The notes beneath the pieces are model-generated. The model saw only the letters and a program-made list of their open reading frames with translations. It made no database searches and was not told the DNA's origin. The position numbers and the translations under genes were made by a program. Of a DNA stretch of 14,076 nt, positions 1 to 7,049 are shown one piece after another. The number at the start of each line of letters is the position of its first letter. Within the stretch, counting starts at the first letter, position 1. The stretch lies in the NCBI GenBank assembly GCA_938045435.1, contig CALIBA010000228.1:1-14076 (forward strand). The letters are read 5' to 3'. This DNA is from an uncultured Selenomonas sp. (lineage in GTDB: Bacteria > Bacillota > Negativicutes > Selenomonadales > Selenomonadaceae).

Positions 1-1
1 T

Positions 2-55
2 ACAGGGCGCGATTTGGAGAGTGTCTATCAGACGCTGCACTTCTTTCGGAAATAG
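2..55 (+). CDS. Possible C-terminal tail of an upstream gene (partial)
   Basis: Reading from base 2 gives 17 codons ending in FFRK and then a TAG stop at 53-55. The composition is protein-like and the next gene's promoter lies about 65 bases further on, which would fit the end of a gene entering from the left. A different frame also stays open to a TAA at 58-60, so the assignment is weak. No function can be given from so few residues. Confidence 0.25.
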   Translation, partial: TGRDLESVYQTLHFFRK

Positions 56-107
56 GGTAATATCAGAGTATGATGGGGTGATTTTGGCGGGAGGGTTGTC
101 TCTTGCA

Positions 108-119
108 GGGGATATCCCC
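108..119. promoter_or_regulatory. Perfect 12-bp palindrome abutting the MFS promoter (candidate operator)
   Basis: GGGGATATCCCC is a perfect palindrome ending one base before the -35 hexamer of the downstream promoter. With no loop it is a poor RNA hairpin, so a protein-binding DNA site is the more natural reading. I do not recognise it as the site of a specific regulator. Confidence 0.35.
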
Positions 120-120
120 C

Positions 121-149
121 TTGCTTTTTGTGGTTCATGCGTCTATAAT
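121..149 (+). promoter_or_regulatory. Sigma-70-type promoter of the MFS gene
   Basis: TTGCTT (121-126) and a perfect TATAAT (144-149) are separated by 17 bp. Transcription would begin near 156, giving a leader of about 40 bases before the ATG at 198. This is a main reason for rejecting the in-frame GTG at base 21, which lies upstream of the promoter. Confidence 0.75.
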
Positions 150-197
150 ATGAAAAAATTTGACGCTGCGGGCTGCATCTCTGAGGGGGGATTTACC

Positions 198-1538
198 ATG
201 TTGCTGGATCGGTTAGAACAGCTTCCGCTTGGTCGCTTTCAGTACAAACTGCTGGCTGTGACGGGCTTGGGATGGCTATTTGATGCGATGGATACAGGAC
301 TGATCTCATTCGTTCTGCCGCTGCTTTCTGCTGAATGGGGCTTGACCCCGGCACAGTCGGGCTGGGTCGGGTCCATTGGTCTGATCGGTATGGCGCTCGG
401 CGCCGTGCTTGCAGGAACGATTGCCGACCGCATTGGGCGCAAGCAGGTATTTACCATCACCGTACTTCTTTACAGTATATCGACGGGGCTGTGTGCAGTG
501 GCATGGAACTATGAGTCGCTGCTCGTCTTTCGCTTTCTTGTGGGCTTTGGCCTTGGCGGGGAGCTGCCTGTCGCAGCAACGCTGATGAGTGAGTATGCAC
601 CGGCGCGCCTGCGTGGGCGGTTCATCGTCCTGCTTGAAAGTTTTTGGGGGCTTGGCTGGCTTGCAGCGGCGTGCATTGCGTATCTCCTAATTCCCATGTT
701 CGGCTGGCAGGCGGCCTTTGTCATTGGGGCTCTGCCCGCGCTCTATGTGTTCCTCCTGCGCCTGCATATGCCGGAATCCATCCGCTATCTGCTCTCGAAG
801 GGACGTGTCGATGAGGCAAAGGAAATCATCCGCAGCATCGAGCGCCAGCTAAAACTCCCGGAGCGCCCTTTTCTCGATCAGCTCGCACCCCATAGGGTGC
901 AGGCGGAGCAGGTCAAAACGCCGGGCTTTGCCGCCCTCTGGGCAAAGGGGATGCGCCGCCGTACACTGATGCTCTGGCTCGCGTGGTTTGGCATTGTGTT
1001 CAGCTACTATGGGATCTTTATGTGGCTGCCGTCCATTGTGTATGCGCAGGGATTTGCTGTTGTCAAGACATTTGAATATGTACTCATCATGACGCTTGCC
1101 CAGCTGCCGGGTTACTATGCAGCGGCGTATCTGGTGGATGTGATGGGACGGCGCTATACGCTCGGGGTGTTCCTCCTCATGAGTGGGGTGTGCAGCTATT
1201 TCTTCGGCAATGCGGCAGAGGTTTCATCTCTCCTCCTCTGGGGGGCAGCGATGAGTTTCTTCAATCTCGGTGCGTGGGGCGTGATTTACACCTATACGCC
1301 GGAGCAGTATCCGACGGCGATGCGTGCGCTTGGCAGCGGCTGGGCGGCGGGTTTTGGGCGGATCGGCGGCATGATTGCGCCGCTGCTCGTTGGGGTGATG
1401 ATCGCAAACGCACTGCCGATGAGCAGTATCTTTATGATGTTTGCAGCGGTTTTTGCGCTCATTTCGGGGACGGTCGTTCTCCTCGGGCGCGAGAGCAAAC
1501 AGCAGACACTTGAGGAGTTGGAACGGTCGTTTGGCTGA
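198..1538 (+). CDS. MFS transporter, NiaP-like (probable niacin or related small-acid permease)
   Basis: A 446-residue integral inner-membrane transporter of the major facilitator superfamily, with about 12 hydrophobic segments. The TM1 region carries WLFDAMDTG (residues 26-34). The loop between TM2 and TM3 has the MFS signature DRIGRK (77-82). TM4 has FLVGFGLGGELPVA (113-126), and TM6 is followed by the sugar-porter-type PESIRYLL (192-199). From memory, the DAMDTGLISF and GFGLGGELPVA-to-LLESFW stretches resemble B. subtilis NiaP (YceI), the niacin permease; substrate is therefore inferred, and no NAD gene is adjacent to support it. The ATG at 198 is preferred because GAGGGGGG (183-190) lies just upstream and because the upstream in-frame GTG precedes the promoter. 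The gene is monocistronic: own promoter, strong terminator after it. An aromatic-acid or sugar porter is the main alternative. Confidence 0.85.
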   Translation: MLLDRLEQLPLGRFQYKLLAVTGLGWLFDAMDTGLISFVLPLLSAEWGLTPAQSGWVGSIGLIGMALGAVLAGTIADRIGRKQVFTITVLLYSISTGLCAVAWNYESLLVFRFLVGFGLGGELPVAATLMSEYAPARLRGRFIVLLESFWGLGWLAAACIAYLLIPMFGWQAAFVIGALPALYVFLLRLHMPESIRYLLSKGRVDEAKEIIRSIERQLKLPERPFLDQLAPHRVQAEQVKTPGFAALWAKGMRRRTLMLWLAWFGIVFSYYGIFMWLPSIVYAQGFAVVKTFEYVLIMTLAQLPGYYAAAYLVDVMGRRYTLGVFLLMSGVCSYFFGNAAEVSSLLLWGAAMSFFNLGAWGVIYTYTPEQYPTAMRALGSGWAAGFGRIGGMIAPLLVGVMIANALPMSSIFMMFAAVFALISGTVVLLGRESKQQTLEELERSFG

Positions 1539-1568
1539 GGCACGCTGCGCGGCATGGGATAAAAATGA

Positions 1569-1608
1569 GGCAGCTGCACAAAATAAAGTGTGCAGCTGCC
1601 CTGTTTTT
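1569..1608 (+). terminator. Strong rho-independent terminator after the MFS gene
   Basis: A perfect 12-bp stem (GGCAGCTGCACA at 1569-1580 with its complement at 1589-1600) has an 8-base loop and is followed after three bases by TTTTT. An A-rich run precedes it, so it may also work on the other strand. It lies 31 bases past the MFS stop codon and isolates that gene from the S55 gene. Confidence 0.93.
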
Positions 1609-1639
1609 AGTTAAAAAACTAGCGAAAAGTTTCTGCCTG

Positions 1640-1648
1640 TGCTACAAT
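1640..1648 (+). promoter_or_regulatory. Extended -10 promoter for the S55-murA unit
   Basis: TGC precedes TACAAT (1643-1648), forming an extended -10 element. No good -35 hexamer is present at 16-18 bp. It lies downstream of the MFS terminator and about 50 bases before the TTG start at 1697, so it probably drives the S55 gene and murA. Confidence 0.5.
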
Positions 1649-1696
1649 AGAACGGATAGCCTCTGCTATGTTACAGACTTTTTTGAGGTGAACTTT

Positions 1697-3751
1697 TTGA
1701 AATATCATTGGAAACGCTTTGCGGCAGCATCTTTCTTTGCACTTGTGCTCAGCCTTCATGCGCCTGCGGTACATGCACTGCCGCCCATCCTTCCCTACAA
1801 CGAGATCGAGGGCGGGATGCAGGGAACGGCATATACAGTGCTCGATACAACGGGAGAGCTTCGTACGTTTCCCGTGGAGATCCTTGGCCGCATGGAGGGA
1901 GGGAAAGGATCGCAGCGCATGATTATGGCGCGGACGCAGGGCGACTTTATCAAGGAGGTCGGCGGCGTTCTGCAGGGGATGAGCGGTAGTCCTGTTTATG
2001 TGGATGGTCGCCTGGTAGGAGCGCTTGCTGCGGGACTGAAGGATCTCAGTCCGTATACGTTCTTCATCACGCCGATTGAGGATATGACGCCGCTGTGGAC
2101 ACTGCCTGACACAAAGAACCAGACGACGCTTCCCGCTATCGACCTCGTGCAGGCACGCAAAGACCGCAAAAAAGAAGAGGAAAAAGAAAAGCTGCGCATA
2201 CGCAAAAAGGCGTTCGATAAGATGACCCGCGCTGAACGTGAGGCAGAGTGGCGTGATATGCTCGCCGCACTCAGCGGCGAGAGGAAGGCAGATGCAGAAG
2301 CAGATGCAGCCGCGCAGACTGAAACGGATGGCGAGACTGGGGCGCGTGGTGCAGACAGCGCCCAGGCGCAGCCGAGCGCGGCGGCAGAGGATGTAAAGCC
2401 CTCCCGCGATGAAACACATGCATCTGCTGCTGTGCAGCAGGAGGAGAAGGCATACTTTTTCACGCGCGGGTTTAACAATGAGGGGCTGCGTTTCTTGCAG
2501 GAAAAGCTGCCTGCGGGAGCATCCTTTTTCCCGCTCGGCGCACCTGTGGACGGCGATCATCACTATACGCGCTATGATGCGACCCTTGCGGGCGGGCAGC
2601 CCGTCGGCGTGGCACTCGTCTATGGGGATTTCAGCATTGGTGCTACCGGGACGGTGACGGCCGTCGAGGGGAAGAAGGTCGTTGCGTTTGGGCATTCCTT
2701 TATGCACAAGGGGAATGTCAATTATTTCATGACAGATGCAGATGTCATTGGGACAGTTCCAGGACAGAGCAACGGGGTCAAGATTGCAAATATCGGCAGC
2801 GTGATTGGCCGCATCAACCAAGACCGCGAGACAGGCATTGCAGGGACGCTCGGCACGTTCCCGACGGCGGTTCCCATGCGCATCCATGTGCGGGACAATG
2901 CGCAGAATGCAGAGCAGACATTCGGTGCTCACATCGCCTATGATGAGGATTTTCTGCCCGCGCTCTCCAGCGGCATTGCCTATGCTGCGATGAGCCGCGT
3001 CGCGGATGCCCTCGGCAGCAGCACGGCACGCATTCGGTTTTCCATTCGGACGAATGCCTATGAGGGCGGGACGTTCGAGCGGCGTAATATGTACTACAGT
3101 GCAGCGGATGTCGGGCAGCTTGCCGTCACAGAGCTGATGCAGGCGGTGAGTACGATTGTCACGAACCAGGAAAAGGAGTCCGACCTCATTGATGTTGATG
3201 TCGATGTGGAGCTGAGCGGGGAACGTCAGACCGCGCTGCTCGTTTCGGCGACCCCGGATAAGACGACGGTAAAACCTGGCGATACGGTAACGTTCAAAAC
3301 GACGATTCGCCCCTATCGGAAACCAGAGGAGACGCTCTCCATCCCCTATCAGGTGCCTGAGACGCAGCCGGCAGGGACGCTGAACCTCGATATTCGCGGC
3401 GGCGGTTTTGTGCCCGTTTCGCCGCTCATGCTGCTCGCGCAGGCGGGGCTTGAGGTTCCCGATAACGAGACACATTTTCAAACAACAGAGGATAAGCTCC
3501 GCGCTCTCTCGGATATGGGGCAAAACAATGAAATCATCATCGCGCCCGGTGCTCCGCCGACCCCATCTTCGGATCGGGAAATGAAAAAACTTGTGCGTGC
3601 AGCGGAAAAAGCAGCCCAAAGGGCCGCTTCAAAAGAGGAGCATAATAAGGTAACGCTGCTTTCCGATGCAAAGAAAGATGCGCGGGAAAAATTCTTTGCG
3701 CCGTATGTCATCGAGAACGTGATACACGCAAGTCTCAAAGTAGAGGAATAG
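1697..3751 (+). CDS. Secreted SpoIVB-type S55 peptidase-domain protein
   Basis: A 684-residue exported protein. Start is taken as TTG 1697: GAGGTG (1685-1690) is 6 bases upstream and a signal peptide begins at once (basic n-region, hydrophobic core about residues 8-20, VHA cleavage site near 27). The upstream ATG at 1565 lies inside the preceding terminator. GMSGSP (94-99) matches the catalytic-serine motif of the S55 family (SpoIVB), with S96 as likely nucleophile. VVAFGHSF (328-335) resembles the family's catalytic-histidine segment, with H333. Between them, about residues 152-252 are highly charged, K/E- then A/E/Q-rich, and probably disordered or coiled. Residues about 555-620 look like a beta-sandwich domain (VSATPDKTTVKPGDTV), and the C-terminus is again charged. 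In SpoIVB the His precedes the Ser; here the order is reversed. In sporeformers SpoIVB triggers sigma-K processing; the substrate here is unknown. Protease activity is inferred, and a non-catalytic envelope role is possible. murA follows by 22 bases, suggesting a cotranscribed cell-envelope unit. Confidence 0.8.
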   Translation: MKYHWKRFAAASFFALVLSLHAPAVHALPPILPYNEIEGGMQGTAYTVLDTTGELRTFPVEILGRMEGGKGSQRMIMARTQGDFIKEVGGVLQGMSGSPVYVDGRLVGALAAGLKDLSPYTFFITPIEDMTPLWTLPDTKNQTTLPAIDLVQARKDRKKEEEKEKLRIRKKAFDKMTRAEREAEWRDMLAALSGERKADAEADAAAQTETDGETGARGADSAQAQPSAAAEDVKPSRDETHASAAVQQEEKAYFFTRGFNNEGLRFLQEKLPAGASFFPLGAPVDGDHHYTRYDATLAGGQPVGVALVYGDFSIGATGTVTAVEGKKVVAFGHSFMHKGNVNYFMTDADVIGTVPGQSNGVKIANIGSVIGRINQDRETGIAGTLGTFPTAVPMRIHVRDNAQNAEQTFGAHIAYDEDFLPALSSGIAYAAMSRVADALGSSTARIRFSIRTNAYEGGTFERRNMYYSAADVGQLAVTELMQAVSTIVTNQEKESDLIDVDVDVELSGERQTALLVSATPDKTTVKPGDTVTFKTTIRPYRKPEETLSIPYQVPETQPAGTLNLDIRGGGFVPVSPLMLLAQAGLEVPDNETHFQTTEDKLRALSDMGQNNEIIIAPGAPPTPSSDREMKKLVRAAEKAAQRAASKEEHNKVTLLSDAKKDAREKFFAPYVIENVIHASLKVEE

Positions 3752-3773
3752 CCGCATAGGAGGACGACGGCGA

Positions 3774-5069
3774 ATGGAACAATTGGTCATTCATGGAGGG
3801 AACCCTCTGCGTGGGCGCGTGAAGATCGGCGGCGCGAAAAATGCCGTGTTGCCCATCATCGCGGCGGCGTTGCTTGGCGGACGTGGCGTCAGTACACTCC
3901 ATGACGTACCTGCGCTTGAGGATGTCTATACGATCTCTGCCGTACTGCGTGCGCTCGGTGTTGCAGCAGACTATTCTGCAGCGGATCATCAGCTGCGCAT
4001 CGATGCGGCTCAGATTGCGACGGTATCGGCGCCCTATGAGCTCGTCCGCAAGATGCGTGCCTCCTTTCTCATCATGGGGCCGCTGCTTGCACGCGAGGGA
4101 CGGGCAGAGATCTCCCTGCCGGGCGGGTGCGCCATCGGTACGCGTCCCATCGATCTGCATCTGAAGGGCTTTGAGGCACTCGGTGCTAAAATCGACATCT
4201 TTCAAGGGGCAATTCATGCCTCTGCACCGAAGGGGCTTAGGGGGGCGCGCATCTATTTTGACTTCCCAAGCGTCGGGGCCACAGAGAATGTCATGATGGC
4301 GGCATCGTGTGCCGCGGGGCAGACCATCATCGAGAATCCTGCCCTTGAACCTGAGATCGTCGATCTGGCGAATTATCTCAATGTCATGGGGGCCCATATC
4401 CGCGGTGCCGGGACGAACCGTATCAAGATTGACGGCGTGCCGGGGCTTTGCGGTGCGGACTACACCATCATCCCCGACCGGATCGAGGCGGGGACGTATA
4501 TGGTCGCAGCGGCGATGACGCGCGGTGATGTCTATATTGAAAATGCCATCAGCGAACACCTAAAGCCCGTCGTCGCAAAACTCAAGGAGGCAGGCGCCAT
4601 CATTGAGGAGGATATTGCAGGGATCCGCGTGCGGGCGGACGATGTGATGCGCGCCATTGATTTGAAGACCATGCCGTACCCGGGGTTCCCGACGGATATG
4701 CAGGCGCAGTTCATGGCGATGCTGACCGTTGCGGAGGGGACGAGTGTTGTGACGGAGACGGTTTTTGAAAACCGTTTTATGCATGTAGAGGAGCTCGTGC
4801 GCATGGGAGCGCAGATCCGCGTGGACGGGCGCACGGCGACCATCGAGGGCAATGTATCTCTTACGGGGACGGAGGTCAAGGCGACAGATCTGCGCGCGGG
4901 GGCGGCGATGGTGCTCGCAGGTCTTGTTGCAGAGGGAGAGACGCGCGTGGGATACATCCATCACATTGACCGCGGCTATGATGGCCTCGTTGCAAAACTC
5001 GTTGCGCTCGGCGCGGATATTGAACGCGTCGCCCATACGTGTGAACAGTCTGAAAAAGCGCTTGCATAA
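3774..5069 (+). CDS. murA: UDP-N-acetylglucosamine 1-carboxyvinyltransferase
   Basis: MurA catalyses the first committed step of peptidoglycan synthesis in the cytoplasm, transferring enolpyruvate from PEP to UDP-GlcNAc. The 431-residue protein is slightly longer than the usual 418-425. Visible landmarks are the substrate-binding KN pair in GGAKNAVLP (K22, N23), the active-site loop GGCAIGTRP with Cys119 (the fosfomycin target; a Cys rather than Asp predicts sensitivity at this site), FPTDMQAQFMA with the general-base Asp, and DLRAGAAMVLAGL near the C-terminus. AGGAGG (3758-3763) lies 10 bases before the ATG. It follows the S55 gene with a 22-base gap and no terminator, so the two are probably one transcript. 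The last codons overlap the -35 box of the scfA promoter. There may be a second paralogue (murA2) elsewhere, as in many Firmicutes; I cannot tell which this is. Confidence 0.97.
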   Translation: MEQLVIHGGNPLRGRVKIGGAKNAVLPIIAAALLGGRGVSTLHDVPALEDVYTISAVLRALGVAADYSAADHQLRIDAAQIATVSAPYELVRKMRASFLIMGPLLAREGRAEISLPGGCAIGTRPIDLHLKGFEALGAKIDIFQGAIHASAPKGLRGARIYFDFPSVGATENVMMAASCAAGQTIIENPALEPEIVDLANYLNVMGAHIRGAGTNRIKIDGVPGLCGADYTIIPDRIEAGTYMVAAAMTRGDVYIENAISEHLKPVVAKLKEAGAIIEEDIAGIRVRADDVMRAIDLKTMPYPGFPTDMQAQFMAMLTVAEGTSVVTETVFENRFMHVEELVRMGAQIRVDGRTATIEGNVSLTGTEVKATDLRAGAAMVLAGLVAEGETRVGYIHHIDRGYDGLVAKLVALGADIERVAHTCEQSEKALA

Positions 5070-5090
5070 CGTGGATTTATGCGATAGAAT
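5062..5090 (+). promoter_or_regulatory. Promoter of scfA, overlapping the murA stop
   Basis: TTGCAT (5062-5067) and TAGAAT (5085-5090) have 17-bp spacing. The -35 hexamer overlaps the murA stop codon. The spacer contains the inverted repeat GCATAA-N7-TTATGC (5064-5069 and 5077-5082), which could bind a regulator. This would let the peptide gene be expressed apart from murA. Confidence 0.7.
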
Positions 5091-5123
5091 AAAGCACAGA
5101 AGGCTGATTGAGGAGGATATATC

Positions 5124-5261
5124 ATGAAGCATATCAAGACGGTCAATAAACCGACCTTACAGGCAACGCTCTACACGGGTGGCTGCGGCGAATGCCAGGC
5201 ATCCTGCCAGTCTGCATGCAAGACTTCCTGTACGGTGGGCAACCAGCCCTGCGCCAAGTAA
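5124..5261 (+). CDS. scfA: SCIFF precursor peptide (six cysteines in forty-five)
   Basis: The product is exactly 45 residues with six cysteines at 21, 24, 28, 32, 36 and 43, the family-defining pattern. It begins MKHIKTVN, the usual conserved leader, and the core has CGECQASCQSACKTSC. AGGAGG (5111-5116) is 7 bases before the ATG. SCIFF peptides are ranthipeptides: a radical SAM enzyme joins a Cys sulfur to a non-alpha carbon of another residue. In the characterised Clostridium thermocellum homologue the link is between Cys32 and Thr37; both residues are present at the same positions here. The maturase gene follows 77 bases downstream behind a hairpin. The natural role of mature SCIFF is still unsettled; a link to quorum sensing or redox state has been proposed. 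No dedicated exporter or protease lies next to it. Confidence 0.97.
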   Translation: MKHIKTVNKPTLQATLYTGGCGECQASCQSACKTSCTVGNQPCAK

Positions 5262-5283
5262 AGGCAAGGGGAACAAAACCAAG

Positions 5284-5310
5284 CCCTTCTCGCTTGCGGG
5301 AAGGGTTTTT
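5284..5310 (+). terminator. Hairpin terminator/attenuator between scfA and scfB
   Basis: A 9-bp stem (CCCTTCTCG at 5284-5292, CGGGAAGGG at 5297-5305, one T-G wobble) with a CTTG loop is followed by TTTTT. It lies in the 77-base gap of the pair. Partial termination would give more precursor than maturase, as expected for a substrate-enzyme operon; no separate scfB promoter is evident after it. Confidence 0.85.
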
Positions 5311-5338
5311 CTGTGTATTTCCAGACAAAGGAGAAGGA

Positions 5339-6727
5339 ATGAAGACCCTCACGCATAAGTTCAAACAGAACGATATGCATATCCTTGTTGATATTAACAG
5401 CGGTGCCGTCCATGTCATCGACGAGATGATCTATGACATCATGGATGATTTTGACGGGACGAATGATGATGCGGTACTTGCGCGTCTTGCGGGGCGCTAT
5501 CCTGCGGCAGAGCTGCGGGAGGCGCTGGGAGAGCTCCACGAACTGATGGCGGCGGGGGCGCTCTTTGCCCCCGATATTGATGTGCCGCCGACATTCAAAT
5601 CGCGCGGCCTTGTAAAGTCCCTCTGTCTGATGGTTGCGCAGGACTGCAATCTGCGCTGCAAGTACTGCTTCGGCGACGGCGGCAGCTACGGCGGGCACCG
5701 TGCCGTTATGAGCCCAGAGGTCGGGCGCGCGGCGGTGGATTTTATCATCCATGGCTGCGGCCCGCGGAGGCACTGTGAAATCGACTTTTTCGGCGGGGAG
5801 CCGCTGATGAATCTCGGCACGGTGAAAGAGGTCACGGCGTACGTTCGGAAACGCGAGCAGGAGACGGGCAAGGAGTTTAAGCTGACGCTCACGACGAACG
5901 GGATGCTGCTCTCGGATAAGAATATCGCATGGCTCAATGACAACAATATCTCTGTCGTCCTCTCCTCGGACGGGCGGCGCGAGGTTCATGATGCCATGCG
6001 GCCGGATGTGCGCGGCAACGGCTCGTATGATGTTGTGATGAAGAACTTTAAGAAGCTCGTGGATGCGCGGGGCGGCAATGATTACTATCTGCGCGGCACG
6101 TACACACGGGAGAATCTGGACTTTACGAAGGATGTGCTCGCCATGAACGAGGCGGGCTTTGATGTCCTCTCGATGGAGCCGGTTGTGCTGAAGGACAGTC
6201 CGCTCGGCTTCACCGAGGCAGATCTGCCGCGCATTTTCGCAGAGTACGACCATCTGACGGAGACGTATCTCCGTCGTGTGCGTGCGGGCAAGGGCTTTTT
6301 CTTCTTCCATTTCAATATGGATCTCAATCATGGGCCGTGTGTGGCGAAGCGTCTTGCGGGCTGCGGCGCGGGGCATGAATACTATGCCGTCGCGGAAAAC
6401 GGCGACCTCTACCCGTGCCACCAGTTCGTTGGGCGCGAGGCGTATCGTTTAGGATCTGTCTTTACGGGCGTAGAGAATACAGAACTCCCAACGTATTTCC
6501 GTAACTCGCATGTCCTCAACAAGCCGCTCTGCCGGGACTGCTGGGCGCGGTTTTATTGCAGCGGCGGCTGTCATGCAAATGCCGACCTCTTTCACGGGGA
6601 CATCCGCCACCCCTATGAGGTGGGCTGTGAGATTCAGAAAAAGCGCCTTGAGTGCGCCATCCTCGTGCAGGCAGTGCTTGCACTCGCGCAGGAGGAGGCG
6701 CAGGAAGAAGAACGGCAGAGAGCCTAG
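5339..6727 (+). CDS. scfB: SCIFF radical SAM/SPASM maturase
   Basis: A 462-residue iron-sulfur enzyme that installs thioether cross-links in the SCIFF peptide. About residues 1-85 form a small N-terminal domain of the RRE/PqqD type, expected to bind the leader. The radical SAM cluster motif CNLRCKYC gives Cys103, 107 and 110, followed by the glycine-rich FFGGEPL (150-156). The SPASM region binds two auxiliary [4Fe-4S] clusters through cysteines including 334, 342, 360, 398, 401, 407, 411 and 430, within elements such as YPCHQFVG and CWARFYCSGGCH. The ATG at 5339 is chosen because AAAGGAG (5327-5333) lies 5 bases upstream; the in-frame ATG at 5192 is inside scfA. Its C-terminal tail is E/Q-rich. 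Adjacent scfA is its substrate. Length and motifs are intact. Confidence 0.96.
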   Translation: MKTLTHKFKQNDMHILVDINSGAVHVIDEMIYDIMDDFDGTNDDAVLARLAGRYPAAELREALGELHELMAAGALFAPDIDVPPTFKSRGLVKSLCLMVAQDCNLRCKYCFGDGGSYGGHRAVMSPEVGRAAVDFIIHGCGPRRHCEIDFFGGEPLMNLGTVKEVTAYVRKREQETGKEFKLTLTTNGMLLSDKNIAWLNDNNISVVLSSDGRREVHDAMRPDVRGNGSYDVVMKNFKKLVDARGGNDYYLRGTYTRENLDFTKDVLAMNEAGFDVLSMEPVVLKDSPLGFTEADLPRIFAEYDHLTETYLRRVRAGKGFFFFHFNMDLNHGPCVAKRLAGCGAGHEYYAVAENGDLYPCHQFVGREAYRLGSVFTGVENTELPTYFRNSHVLNKPLCRDCWARFYCSGGCHANADLFHGDIRHPYEVGCEIQKKRLECAILVQAVLALAQEEAQEEERQRA

Positions 6728-6785
6728 GCGTTTTGCCCTCTGTTCCCGTTTATTCATAAATGCTCTTTGAAGAATAAAAATTCCC

Positions 6786-6814
6786 TTGACAAGCGGTATA
6801 TCTTCCGCTATAAT
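6786..6814 (+). promoter_or_regulatory. Perfect consensus promoter of the tRNA-Gln gene
   Basis: TTGACA (6786-6791) and TATAAT (6809-6814) with a 17-bp spacer match the sigma-70 consensus at all 12 positions. Transcription should begin around 6821, shortly before the tRNA 5' end. The spacer contains the inverted repeat AGCGG...CCGCT (6792-6796 and 6805-6809). Confidence 0.93.
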
Positions 6815-6837
6815 TTCTCATGTTGCTAAACGCACAC

Positions 6838-6913
6838 AGGGGTATCGCCAAGTTGGTAAGGCACGGGATTCTGAATCCCGCATGCGTTGGTTCGAGTCCA
6901 GCTACCCCTGCCA
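6838..6913 (+). tRNA. tRNA-Gln (anticodon CTG)
   Basis: A full cloverleaf can be drawn: acceptor AGGGGTA with TACCCCT, D-stem GCC/GGC around the loop with TTGG, anticodon stem CGGGA/TCCCG with loop TTCTGAA, a 5-base variable region, and T-arm with TTCGAGT. The anticodon CTG is at 6871-6873 and reads CAG (glutamine). The 3' CCA is encoded (6911-6913). It is a single-gene unit with its own promoter and terminator. Confidence 0.97.
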
Positions 6914-6926
6914 TTTGAGATGAATA

Positions 6927-6954
6927 GAACCGCATTTCATTGCGGTTCTTTTTT
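6927..6954 (+). terminator. Terminator of the tRNA-Gln gene
   Basis: A perfect 8-bp stem, GAACCGCA (6927-6934) with TGCGGTTC (6941-6948), closes a 6-base loop and is followed at once by TTTTTT (6949-6954). It starts 13 bases after the encoded CCA. Confidence 0.93.
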
Positions 6955-6990
6955 GCGTGATCCTGTGGGCTTTTGTGGGAGCACGCTCGC

Positions 6991-7019
6991 TTGACAGTTT
7001 GGGATGTGCTCGGTAGAAC
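6991..7019 (+). promoter_or_regulatory. Promoter of rsmI
   Basis: TTGACA (6991-6996) and TAGAAC (7014-7019) are 17 bp apart. The inverted repeat GAGCAC (6979-6984) / GTGCTC (7006-7011) brackets the -35 box. The start of rsmI is 30 bases further on. Confidence 0.65.
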
Positions 7020-7049
7020 ACAGGGAAGAAGGAATGGGAGGAGCCGGCT

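Noticed and set aside
21..197. N-terminal extension of the MFS protein from GTG at 21
   Set aside because: The -35/-10 promoter at 121-149 lies inside it and a ribosome site precedes the ATG at 198.
1565..1696. ATG 1565 as start of the S55 protein
   Set aside because: It sits in the MFS terminator; the TTG at 1697 has a ribosome site and is followed directly by a signal peptide.
1619..3619. 666-codon minus-strand ORF opposite the S55 gene
   Set aside because: It is a shadow of a GC-rich coding region: His/Arg/Cys-rich translation without recognisable domains, and the + strand frame has a signal peptide, ribosome site and family motifs.
3735..4559. 274-codon minus-strand ORF opposite murA
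   Set aside because: Shadow of the conserved murA frame.
5192..5338. ATG 5192 as start of scfB
   Set aside because: It lies within scfA and would translate through the intergenic terminator; ATG 5339 has a good ribosome site.
5171..6421. 416-codon minus-strand ORF opposite scfA/scfB
   Set aside because: It overlaps two strongly supported genes and has shadow-type composition.
6719..6760. Terminator directly after scfB
   Set aside because: Only a short bulged pairing (AGAG...GGC with GCC...CTCT) and no T-run; not enough to call.
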